64,000 nt of DNA from assembly GCF_009833085.1 (NCBI RefSeq), contig NZ_QRBZ01000012.1, positions 115,434 to 179,433 on the forward strand, written 5' to 3'. A program made the position numbers and the translations under genes. Origin of the DNA: Nitrosomonas oligotropha (GTDB taxonomy: Bacteria > Pseudomonadota > Gammaproteobacteria > Burkholderiales > Nitrosomonadaceae). This document shows positions 19,001 through 25,734 of this stretch, one piece after another (the stretch's first letter is position 1; the number at the start of each line of letters is the position of its first letter). The notes under the pieces were generated by a model that was not told the origin of the DNA, searched no databases, and worked only from the letters and a program-made list of their open reading frames with translations.

Positions 19001-20461
19001 GCAACGCTGACAGTGCTGGAGCTACCAAACTTGTTTGCGCTGCTGGATCGGGTACAACGTACCGGAGATGTGGAAACGACGATTGACCTGGCTAATTCAC
19101 TTTTCTCTTTATTGCAAAATATCGGCAAACCACGCTTGCTGGAGCAGGTCGGGCAAGTACGCGATGTCGCAGCAATGGCGCTCGGCGATACTTGGAATCA
19201 CGCGAAATTTGGCGCGCAACGAACCCGCATCGAGCAGCAATTGGCTACTGGCGGGTTGCGTGAGGCTTTCGACGCAGCGCAAGCATTGTTGCAGCGCGCC
19301 CGAATGGCGGGGCAACAAGCATACCCTAGTGCCGATTACGATCTGGCGATGGCGCATTTCATACTCGCACGGGTATTGATAAGGGCTGGTGGCGCTGATC
19401 AGGCATTGCCATTGCTAAACGAAGCCCGATATCGTTTCGAAGCCATTGCACAGCAACGAGATAACAAATCCGCAGAAGGAATGGCAGCAGCGTGCTTTAC
19501 GGAGCAAGGTGATTGTTTTTGCGATTTGGGTCGATTGGATGAAGCTGTCGTGGCGTATGAAGAAAGAATTCGCCGCGGAAAACAACTCGGTGATGATAGG
19601 GGTGTCGCCGTGGGTAAAGCGCAGCTTGGAACCGTTTATTTGGAGCAGCGCAAATATCCCGAAGCGCTGCAAGCGTATGCCGAAGCTCGTGAACAATTTG
19701 CGCAAATGAACGAACCGGTTTCTGTAGCTATGAGCTGGCATCAGACAGGTGGCGTGTATCTAGCGATGGAACAACCCACTGCAGCGGAAGATGCCTACCG
19801 GCAATCGCTCAAAATCAAAGTTCAGATCGGCAATGTTGGCGGACAGGCGAGGACACTCAACCAATTGGGAAATCTATATAATGCTATCGACCGCCCGGAA
19901 GAAGCGGTGGCTTTTTACCGACAAGCAGCAGATAAGTATGTTGAGATCGGCGATACAGCCAGTGAAGGAATAGCAAGAAGTAATCTTGGCAACGCCTTAT
20001 GCAAGCTTCGCCGTTTCGATGAAGCGCGGCAGGAAATCCATCGTGCGATAGCGTGCAAAGCGCCATTGGGTCACGCTGTCACACCTTGGACGACGTGGAG
20101 CATTCTTGCCGACATCGAAACCGAGACCGGTAATTCCGCTGCCGCCGCTGAAGCAAAGCAAAAGGCAATTTCTAGCTACCTTGCTTATCGCCGCGACGGC
20201 GGTGAGAATCACCATCCCGATGGGCGCCTCAGCATTGCGATAACCGAGCGATTGCTTGCCGGAGATACTGCAGCGGCCACAACGTTGCTGCAGCAACTCG
20301 CCGATGATTCTGAAGCCGACTGGCTTCAGCCTTTCATCCAAGCACTGCAAGCCATTGCCGACGGCAGTCGCGACCGCAGTCTTGCCGATGTACCCGATCT
20401 GGACTATACGATGGCTGCCGAAATCCTATTGCTGATCGAAGCGTTGGAAAAATCGGGCTAG
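16085..20461 (+). CDS. TIR-CHAT-STAND-TPR multidomain protein, candidate immune receptor/effector
   Basis: A 1458-residue protein with four recognisable modules. Residues 1-135 are a TIR domain (KLFISHSSQDDAF), with Trp70 and Glu74 in SEWVGEEL matching the NADase catalytic site. Residues 290-560 hold a caspase-like CHAT protease with His417 in VVHFDGHGVYD and Cys470 in FLEACQTAQ. Residues 600-900 are a STAND NTPase opened by FVGRSREL, with Walker A GQGGEGKT at 624-631 and a Walker B near 705. From about 1080, TPR repeats follow. Start ATG 16085 is preferred to a TTG at 16067. Composition matches the host. Immune signalling is inferred from architecture; no partner genes adjoin. Confidence 0.87.
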   Translation: MTKLFISHSSQDDAFVRELREALADHGQAGWIDSRELRGGDPLWTEIQKAIDNASAYAVVVSTNSLQSEWVGEELNYVLELQKQRCKEQFPVIPLLLDGTKLGVLKRYFDEEPFCISMNSQAGGVEAAMDAILVALRLRDPADVAATPQPKAEPLEELVLELSDLRFNDSEGKCCASARARLVYEPATPGQREVTSVQSWRFIAPIGPIEAEELRWYLEKYAIWPSHYFRDRARKVEENLVAWGKLLYEAAIPAAHTANVMQAWARINGGAGRRFSVHVDTALEANAPEAEVNAAREVATLLLGLPWELLHDNDSYLFQGAKPTRVRRRLPNTGVYDVPVVATPIRILLVTARPEDEACGYLDHRVSALPLVEALEALPGLVKLRVLNPPTLPALRKELERARDENKPYHVVHFDGHGVYDRYAGLGGLCFELPEDTVKLEWRRHATIYTNELGPLLRDHRIPLVFLEACQTAQAEKASESVASELLKVGIASVVAMSHSVLVETAKRFVAAFYQALSAGKRVGDAMLAGQRQLKDDSFRRRIFGAGELRLEDWFVPVLFQEKDDPQLFKTAPAKQTWENFQSRLQIRLGELPPEPQTGFVGRSRELLALQRLLLHERYAVVRGQGGEGKTALAAEFARWMVRSQQIRRTAFVSVEAHSHAAAVLDVLGRQLVDQNYSVATFKNLDQAMLPVEKALREQTALLIVDNMESILLPPFMQHETPQSLSDDARETLQEILGLCQRLLQVGGTRLLFTSRESLPTPFDAERNRRELHRLDRDDAVKLVERVLNAAGDEAGTASDAAREEIEQLVDAVHGHARTLLLLAPALRSRGVTATHASLVELMADMERRFPGSREQSVFASVELSLRRLSQENRQRVHALGVFHGVADLDVLRHMMQWQEADVISLAIELIETGLATPDRYNHLTLNPALCPYLRRKLEDNERESLTTHWVEGMQPYVDYLEQQQSQNTEIAATLTVLELPNLFALLDRVQRTGDVETTIDLANSLFSLLQNIGKPRLLEQVGQVRDVAAMALGDTWNHAKFGAQRTRIEQQLATGGLREAFDAAQALLQRARMAGQQAYPSADYDLAMAHFILARVLIRAGGADQALPLLNEARYRFEAIAQQRDNKSAEGMAAACFTEQGDCFCDLGRLDEAVVAYEERIRRGKQLGDDRGVAVGKAQLGTVYLEQRKYPEALQAYAEAREQFAQMNEPVSVAMSWHQTGGVYLAMEQPTAAEDAYRQSLKIKVQIGNVGGQARTLNQLGNLYNAIDRPEEAVAFYRQAADKYVEIGDTASEGIARSNLGNALCKLRRFDEARQEIHRAIACKAPLGHAVTPWTTWSILADIETETGNSAAAAEAKQKAISSYLAYRRDGGENHHPDGRLSIAITERLLAGDTAAATTLLQQLADDSEADWLQPFIQALQAIADGSRDRSLADVPDLDYTMAAEILLLIEALEKSG

Positions 20462-20464
20462 TTT

Positions 20465-20763
20465 GCGATTTTCTGCATTTCGGCGTGTATCAGCCGATGA
20501 TTGGCTGGAAATCCAAGCGCATCAAGCAGCGTTTGGACAAGGGTTTCAGTGCGGACTTGAGCAAGGTGCGTGATCAATTGTTCAAGCGGTTTCGCGGCAT
20601 TTTCTAGGTGTGCCGTTCCAGGCACCGCATGGATTGCCGCTGTTCAGACGATCTTTTCCGGAATTTTGCTTCATCATCGACTCACTCCCAAGCATTGCCA
20701 GCTTCGCTATTAATGTCAGTCACGCCATGTGTCGTCTCAGTTCTTTTCTACTGATGATAAGGT
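20465..20763 (+). pseudogene. Collapsed relic fusing the start of the 940-residue gene to the end of the GH18-like gene
   Basis: Bases 20485-20598 match 25801-25914 (codons 23-60 of the intact 940-residue gene) with about eight differences in 114, roughly 93 percent identity by eye. Weaker similarity starts near 20465. At about 20600 the sequence jumps to match 30003-30170, the last codons of the GH18-like gene (GVPFQAPH) and its downstream region through the CTGATGATAAG motif. The reading frame hits TAG right after the junction. This is an internal deletion of about 4 kb in a second copy of the locus. It begins immediately after the TIR-CHAT stop codon. Confidence 0.87.
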
Positions 20764-21010
20764 ATCTGAGTTCTCAGGAAAGTAGGAATATCTGAAGGTC
20801 GCAAGCAGTATCAAGCTATGTTGGGATTGTTCTTAACAAAGTCTTCACATGGATTTTGCGAAAATTTCACATCAATTAAGATATAAATAAACTATCAAGG
20901 CAATAGAACTTATTACCGACAATAAGTAAGAGGAGAGTTACGCAATAGAGCCTCGAACATTAAATCTCTTGTTGTTCACTGTCATTTAATTTTATTGGGG
21001 GAAACAGTTT
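20764..21010. other. AT-rich intergenic leader of the SulP gene
   Basis: Homology to the downstream copy fades after about 20763. The rest is AT-rich and non-coding, presumably holding the promoter of the SulP gene, but I see no clear consensus boxes. A GGGGG ribosome-binding run lies at 20997-21001. Confidence 0.5.
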
Positions 21011-22348
21011 ATGAAACCACAAGCAATAGAAAAATTGTTGCCTGGCGAACAAACAGCTACAGTAGCTACTAAAACCGGTTCCGCCGCTTTTCAATCGCAA
21101 TACCTGTTACGCGATACTGCAGCAGGTTTGATTACCGGTGCAATGGCGATTCCACTGACGGTCGGTATTGCGATGATGTCCGATTACCCGATCAAAGTGG
21201 GACTGGCGACAGTCGCTTTTGCTTCCTTCATTGGCTGGATTAATGCCTGGTTCAAGCCCGGTAATTACATCGGCTCACCGGGTATCGCAGCGGGTTTGGC
21301 GCCGGTGCTGGCAATGGGTGTTGCTACTTTCGGCTGGGAAAATATGGCGTTTTGTATTTTTCTGACGGCGATCATGCAAGCGATTATCTGGAAATTCAAT
21401 TGGCAGCGGTATCTGCTGGTCGCGGTTCCGGTTTATCTGGTTGAAGGATTGCTGGCCGGTGTGGGGTTAAAAATATTGCTGAAGTTTTCGGAATTTACTT
21501 ACGAAATTTCAGATACGCTGGTTACCGAAGAGTTCTGGAATAGTGCGCGTATTCAGATGGTAGCGATCTCAGCTGCGGGTCTTGCGATATTTTTATTACT
21601 ATTCTCCAGATTTAAGAACACGCAACCCGCCATTCCATATTTCGTGCTCATTATCGGTGGTGTGATCTTGGCTCATTTTGTCAGCGTGCCGATGCTTTCC
21701 GTGCAAGATGTCGATCTTCATTTGCGCTTACCATTGCCGCAAGCGGATGTATCTTTCCTGATGTTGACTTATATGGTGCTGTTTTGCGCCATGCTGGCGA
21801 TTGTTGATGTCATCGAACAGGTCATGAGCAATGCGGCGATCGAGAAAATCGATCCATTACGGCGTAAGACCAATAGCAATAATAGTTTGCTGGCCATTTG
21901 GATTGCCAATCTGGGATCCAGCTTCTTTCATGGCATGACCAATCTGGATGGTTTGGCCAAAAGCACCACGAATAAGCTCGCTGGTGCCATGACCAAGTTT
22001 TCCGTTCTGATCATTGGATCGGTGGTTTGCTTCTTTACCTTCAATACCCACTATCTTAATTATTTACCTAAGTTCTCGCTGGCGGCGATCATGATGTTTA
22101 CCGGATACAAGATGATTGCCGGATTGGTGCATGTGACGCATTATGGCCCTTATGCGGTGGTACTTTCTTTTTTAACCGCAGGGCTGGTTTATAAGGTGGG
22201 TATTTTCGAAGGTCTGCTGATTGCGATGGTATTACACGGTATCATTCACTTTATGGTGTTTACCAAACACGACAACTTGTCAGGCAAAACGGTCGTCAAG
22301 CGGTACTTTGATAATTTGAGAAAAGATAGCAGCAGCAATTTGCGGTAA
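21011..22348 (+). CDS. SulP-family anion permease lacking a STAS domain
   Basis: A 445-residue inner-membrane transporter with about twelve helices. Seen: the SulP-like start YLLRDTAAGLITGAMAIPL-TVGIAMMSDYPIKVGLA and the NYIGSPGIAAGLAPVLAMG segment, with the IEKIDPLRRKTNSNNSLLA and NLGSSFFHGM motifs in the second half. The C terminus stops after the last helix with a short basic tail, so the STAS domain common in SulP transporters is absent. Substrates in the family include sulfate, bicarbonate and dicarboxylates; none can be chosen here. Strong ribosome site GGGGG upstream. A two-component pair follows 137 bases later. Confidence 0.8.
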   Translation: MKPQAIEKLLPGEQTATVATKTGSAAFQSQYLLRDTAAGLITGAMAIPLTVGIAMMSDYPIKVGLATVAFASFIGWINAWFKPGNYIGSPGIAAGLAPVLAMGVATFGWENMAFCIFLTAIMQAIIWKFNWQRYLLVAVPVYLVEGLLAGVGLKILLKFSEFTYEISDTLVTEEFWNSARIQMVAISAAGLAIFLLLFSRFKNTQPAIPYFVLIIGGVILAHFVSVPMLSVQDVDLHLRLPLPQADVSFLMLTYMVLFCAMLAIVDVIEQVMSNAAIEKIDPLRRKTNSNNSLLAIWIANLGSSFFHGMTNLDGLAKSTTNKLAGAMTKFSVLIIGSVVCFFTFNTHYLNYLPKFSLAAIMMFTGYKMIAGLVHVTHYGPYAVVLSFLTAGLVYKVGIFEGLLIAMVLHGIIHFMVFTKHDNLSGKTVVKRYFDNLRKDSSSNLR

Positions 22349-22420
22349 CATTTCGTTGTGATTTTCTTAAGAACGACGCGCAGGGGGTGGACTATCAAAT
22401 CCGCTCCTCGTTGACTGGAG

Positions 22421-22432
22421 AGTTGCGCAACT
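22421..22432. promoter_or_regulatory. Perfect 12-base palindrome upstream of the response regulator
   Basis: AGTTGCGCAACT is a perfect palindrome 54 bases before the response regulator start. It could be an operator, for example for autoregulation, but OmpR-type regulators usually bind direct repeats. The function is open. Confidence 0.3.
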
Positions 22433-22485
22433 TCTTGCCGGGATCCTAATTAATTCTTCCGGATTTTATTGGGTTAAAATGCACC

Positions 22486-23169
22486 ATGAAAGTGCTTGTC
22501 ATAGAAGATAATCAAGATATCGCTGCCAGTATTCGCGATTATCTGGAGAATGCAAACTACTCAGTCGACATAGCAAGCGACGGCATGACCGGATTGAATC
22601 TGGCGATTACGAAAGACTATTGCGTGATCATTCTGGATCTCGGGTTGCCGGATATCGATGGCATCGATATCTGCTACCGGATTCGCCACGACGCACACCG
22701 TTCAGTTCCGGTGCTCATGTTGACTGCCAGAGGTCTACTGGAGAATAAATTACAAGGCTTTGAATCCGGTGCGAATGATTATCTGGTGAAGCCTTTTTCC
22801 TTGAAAGAGCTCGCCGCCCGGATCAAAGTATTATCGGAACGCATTGGCCGTGTGCCCGATTCACGACTACAGATCGGGGATCTCACGCTCGATGTGAGCA
22901 CTCACGAAGTCTATCGCGCGGGCAAACGGATAGAACTCAGCCCGTCATTATTCCGGTTACTCATGTATCTAATGCAGAATCCCCATCGCGTCATCACCCG
23001 GGAAGAATTGGAACGCGTCGTTTGGCAGGATAGTCCGCCGGACAGCGATGTTTTGCGGACTCATCTTTTCAATCTTCGGCAGCTCGTTGACCGGCCGTTT
23101 GATCAGCCGCTTTTGCGTACGGTACGCGGCTTCGGGTTCAAGATTACGGACCGGAATGCAGAAGACTAA
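22486..23169 (+). CDS. OmpR-family response regulator
   Basis: A 227-residue two-component regulator. Seen: a receiver domain with acidic pocket Glu7-Asp8, phospho-acceptor Asp51 in IILDLGLPD, Thr in MLTARG and Lys in YLVKPF. It is followed by a winged-helix DNA-binding domain (residues 125-222) with the ELSPSLFRLLMYL helix and the VWQDSPPDSDVLRTHLFNLR recognition region. It resembles the QseB/PmrA branch. It overlaps the histidine kinase gene by 14 bases, so the two are one operon. The target genes are unknown; the upstream SulP gene is one candidate. Confidence 0.93.
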   Translation: MKVLVIEDNQDIAASIRDYLENANYSVDIASDGMTGLNLAITKDYCVIILDLGLPDIDGIDICYRIRHDAHRSVPVLMLTARGLLENKLQGFESGANDYLVKPFSLKELAARIKVLSERIGRVPDSRLQIGDLTLDVSTHEVYRAGKRIELSPSLFRLLMYLMQNPHRVITREELERVVWQDSPPDSDVLRTHLFNLRQLVDRPFDQPLLRTVRGFGFKITDRNAED

Positions 23170-24439
23170 GCGGCTCAGCCGCAGCATCATCCTGTCGTTT
23201 CTATTTCTGGGCGCCGTGATCACGCTGTTACTCGGTCTGAGTCTGGTTGTTGCATTGAAAACGGTTGAAATCAACATACTCGATGAAATACTGCATGCCG
23301 AGCTTAAACGGTTTCAGCAGCAAGGCAATGATTCACAGAAATCCGGACTCTCGCATTCGCGCTCAACCATCGTCATTTATTCCGCTCTGCCAAACGAAGC
23401 GGATACCATTCCGGTATACCTGCGTAACCTTCCTCGCGGCATTCACGATGTAACTTACAATGGCCGCGACTATCGGGTGCTGGTCGAAAATATCGGCGAT
23501 GCACGGTACGCTATCAAATTTGACGACACCAGCATCCATAAGCGTGAACGCGAGTTCATCCGCCTCGTTGGATTGTGTGCGTTCATTACCTTGCTGATCG
23601 CGTTTATCTTTGGCTGGAAAATGGCGCATTATGTGATCAGCCCCATCAGGCGGCTGGCCTATCAAGTGATGGCGTTCAAGAATCAACCCGGTGAGGTTCT
23701 TGATTTATCTGAATTTGGCAATGATGAGATCGGCGTTCTGGCGCATAAACTGCAGCATTATCATCAGCAATTACAGCAACTGCTGATCCGTGAGAAAGAG
23801 TTTGCCAGCAACGTCAGTCATGAGTTACGGACACCCGTGACCAGCATCAGCTTGGCGGCGGAGGTATTGGCGACCAAAAAGGATTTGTCCGCGGCAGAAT
23901 ATGAGCGGATACAACGCATTCAACGCGCTGCCGGAGAGATGTCCGAGCTGATCGAGACGTTCCTGGTATTAGCGCAGATTCATAACGAACCGACGGATAT
24001 TGGCACGCACGAAATGGGGCCTATCGTCCGCAAAGTGATCGAGCAGCAACGGGTGTGGCTGGGTAATAAGCCGGTTGAAGTCGTTGTCGAAGAGAATGGC
24101 CGGTTAGCCGTATCGGCGCCTGCGGGTATCCTGAGCGTTTTGGTTGCCAATCTGGTGCGCAATGCATTTCGTTACACCGAACGGGGTAGTGTGGTGGTGA
24201 CGCTGGGACCCGATCGATTCACCGTCGCCGATACCGGTGTGGGTATCGATCCCAGCATGCAAGCGCAAATATTCAAAGGCTATGCGGTATACAATCCCAA
24301 CAACTCGGATAGAGTCAGACTGGGTTTGTCGATCGTCCAGCGCATCTGCGAACATTACAATTGGACCATTTTGGTTGAAAGCACAAAGGGGCAAGGTAGC
24401 CGGTTTACTGTTAGGGGCTTCGGAAGTGAAGAGGGATAA
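23156..24439 (+). CDS. Sensor histidine kinase paired with the OmpR-type regulator
   Basis: A 427-residue inner-membrane kinase. Seen: a first helix (residues 9-35), a short periplasmic sensor of about 110 residues, a second helix (about 140-160), a HAMP-like linker, the H box FASNVSHELRTPVTS with His222, the N box ANLVRNAFRYTERG, and G boxes VADTGVGIDP and RLGLSIVQRI. All catalytic motifs are present. The start at 23156 begins MQKTKRLSRSII and overlaps the regulator by 14 bases; the longer frame upstream lies inside the regulator gene. The signal is unknown. Confidence 0.91.
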   Translation: MQKTKRLSRSIILSFLFLGAVITLLLGLSLVVALKTVEINILDEILHAELKRFQQQGNDSQKSGLSHSRSTIVIYSALPNEADTIPVYLRNLPRGIHDVTYNGRDYRVLVENIGDARYAIKFDDTSIHKREREFIRLVGLCAFITLLIAFIFGWKMAHYVISPIRRLAYQVMAFKNQPGEVLDLSEFGNDEIGVLAHKLQHYHQQLQQLLIREKEFASNVSHELRTPVTSISLAAEVLATKKDLSAAEYERIQRIQRAAGEMSELIETFLVLAQIHNEPTDIGTHEMGPIVRKVIEQQRVWLGNKPVEVVVEENGRLAVSAPAGILSVLVANLVRNAFRYTERGSVVVTLGPDRFTVADTGVGIDPSMQAQIFKGYAVYNPNNSDRVRLGLSIVQRICEHYNWTILVESTKGQGSRFTVRGFGSEEG

Positions 24440-24443
24440 AATC

Positions 24444-24623
24444 ATGGAACTATCCGCAGTATTGACACCGGCAGCGGAAGGCGGCTATGTCGCTTTTAAC
24501 CCGGAAACCGGAACAACCACGCAAGGCGAAACCGTTGAAGAAGCATTGGCCAACCTGGCCGAAGCAACCGGGCTGTATCTTGAAGAATTTCCGATGACCG
24601 TTTTCCTCCAGGGGCATGCATAA
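24444..24623 (+). CDS. HicB-like antitoxin without a visible HicA partner
   Basis: A 59-residue protein with the partial RNase H-like fold of HicB antitoxins: MELSAVLTPAAEGGYVAFNP, then TTQGETVEEALANLAEATGL. The ribosome site GAGGG lies eight bases upstream of the ATG at 24444. The gene begins five bases after the kinase stop. No HicA toxin (about 60-80 residues) is seen on either side, so it is an orphan or a remnant. Some HicB-like solo proteins have no toxin partner, and its function is uncertain. Confidence 0.72.
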   Translation: MELSAVLTPAAEGGYVAFNPETGTTTQGETVEEALANLAEATGLYLEEFPMTVFLQGHA

Positions 24624-24747
24624 GCTGTATTGCACCGAATCACCTTAAACCGGAAACTGAATCTCTAACCAGAGATACTCGAGTAAACAGGAATATCGCT
24701 AAACGAATTTGTTGGAATTTTATTCTTGCTTATATCTGTTTTTGCAA

Positions 24748-24766
24748 CGCCTGATTTCGCCAGGCG
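24748..24766. terminator. Hairpin between convergent genes
   Basis: CGCCTG at 24748-24753 pairs with CAGGCG at 24761-24766 across a seven-base loop, between the convergent hicB-like gene and the minus-strand exported protein. There is no clear T-run on either side, so it is only a possible bidirectional terminator. Confidence 0.4.
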
Positions 24767-24792
24767 CTGCTTATTATGAATAATATTCAGAT

Positions 24793-25401
24793 CTAGAATG
24801 CTACGTCTGTGAAATTTCCGGTAACGTACGTGCAGCCGAAACCATCAATCGTACAACCAAAGCCAAATTTCGGTTGAAAAATCGAGAGGGATTCCGCTGT
24901 AGGTTTAATATTGTTGTATATAAATTTCACTTCAACTGGTATGCCTTGAATTAAATTAAATGATACAAGAATAGAACTTGTTTTATCGAGAGCAGTTACT
25001 GTCGATGGATTATACTGATTGCTCAAATTATCATATATATTGCTAGTCGCACCTCCAAGAGCATTCATAGCCAAATTATTATCCAATGCTACAATTTTGG
25101 TCATGCAAGTAATTTGATTCTTGCCAGATAGGGCACATCCATGGAAATCAACTTTTAATCCATTTTCTGTTATGGAATCCAAGGCTATGCTGGAGAAATG
25201 ATCCTTTTTTAAAGTAGCATCTAAAATAGTGAAAGTTCCAGAAGCAAGATCTAGCTTGAGAGTTACGCTGTCATAAACCGTAGTGTCATCCACTACTACA
25301 TCCCGCATGACAAGCGCTCCATTGCTGCTAGTGAAATTTACAATGGCAAAGCAAGAACTGCTAATCGCGAGAAGGCTTAAACCCAGAAGAAGCTTTTTCA
25401 T
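24793..25401 (-). CDS. Small exported protein of unknown function
   Basis: A 202-residue protein with a clean signal peptide (MKKLLLGLSLLAISSSCFA, cleavage before IVNFTSS). The mature part is predicted to be mostly beta strand, with alternating hydrophobic and Thr/Ser/Asn residues and four cysteines in two nearby pairs (HGCALSG and TCMTK; FGCTIDGFGCTY). I do not recognise a family. It is AT-richer than both neighbours, which suggests horizontal acquisition. It faces the hicB-like gene and is divergent from the 940-residue gene. Confidence 0.72.
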   Translation of the reverse strand: MKKLLLGLSLLAISSSCFAIVNFTSSNGALVMRDVVVDDTTVYDSVTLKLDLASGTFTILDATLKKDHFSSIALDSITENGLKVDFHGCALSGKNQITCMTKIVALDNNLAMNALGGATSNIYDNLSNQYNPSTVTALDKTSSILVSFNLIQGIPVEVKFIYNNIKPTAESLSIFQPKFGFGCTIDGFGCTYVTGNFTDVAF

Positions 25402-25734
25402 TTTTATTGATTCCCTATATTAGGTATTGTTGGAAACAGACTAAAGCAAATTGAACTGCTATTTGCCGCCGGTTTAACGCATGGGAATTGAAAAGGGATG
25501 ACTGGAGAAACTTATTTGTAAGAAATTTCCTGGGCCAGCTTTGAAGCACCAATTCACGCTCATGAGGCCTATCTTATATAACTATCAGATCTCGTTCGGC
25601 GCTAATCCATTCTACCTGGCAAGGATGGTTGAGATTCTCCCTGCCGTTTGACGGGTTACTCAGATTTGCCTATAGTCGCAATTAGATGTGTTCCCGATCC
25701 TTACCGGCAATATTCAACGAAAGGAGCATCCGTC
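25402..25734. other. Intergenic region between divergent genes
   Basis: This 333-base region holds no recognised gene. It should contain two divergent promoters, one for the exported protein and one for the 940-residue gene. No strong consensus was seen. The strong ribosome site AAAGGAG at 25720-25726 marks its right end. Confidence 0.5.

Noticed and set aside
20610..20795. A 61-codon plus-strand open frame starting within the relic
   Set aside because: Its first residues (MPFQAPH) are the tail of the GH18-like gene and the rest is the homologous downstream non-coding DNA, so it is part of the pseudogene.
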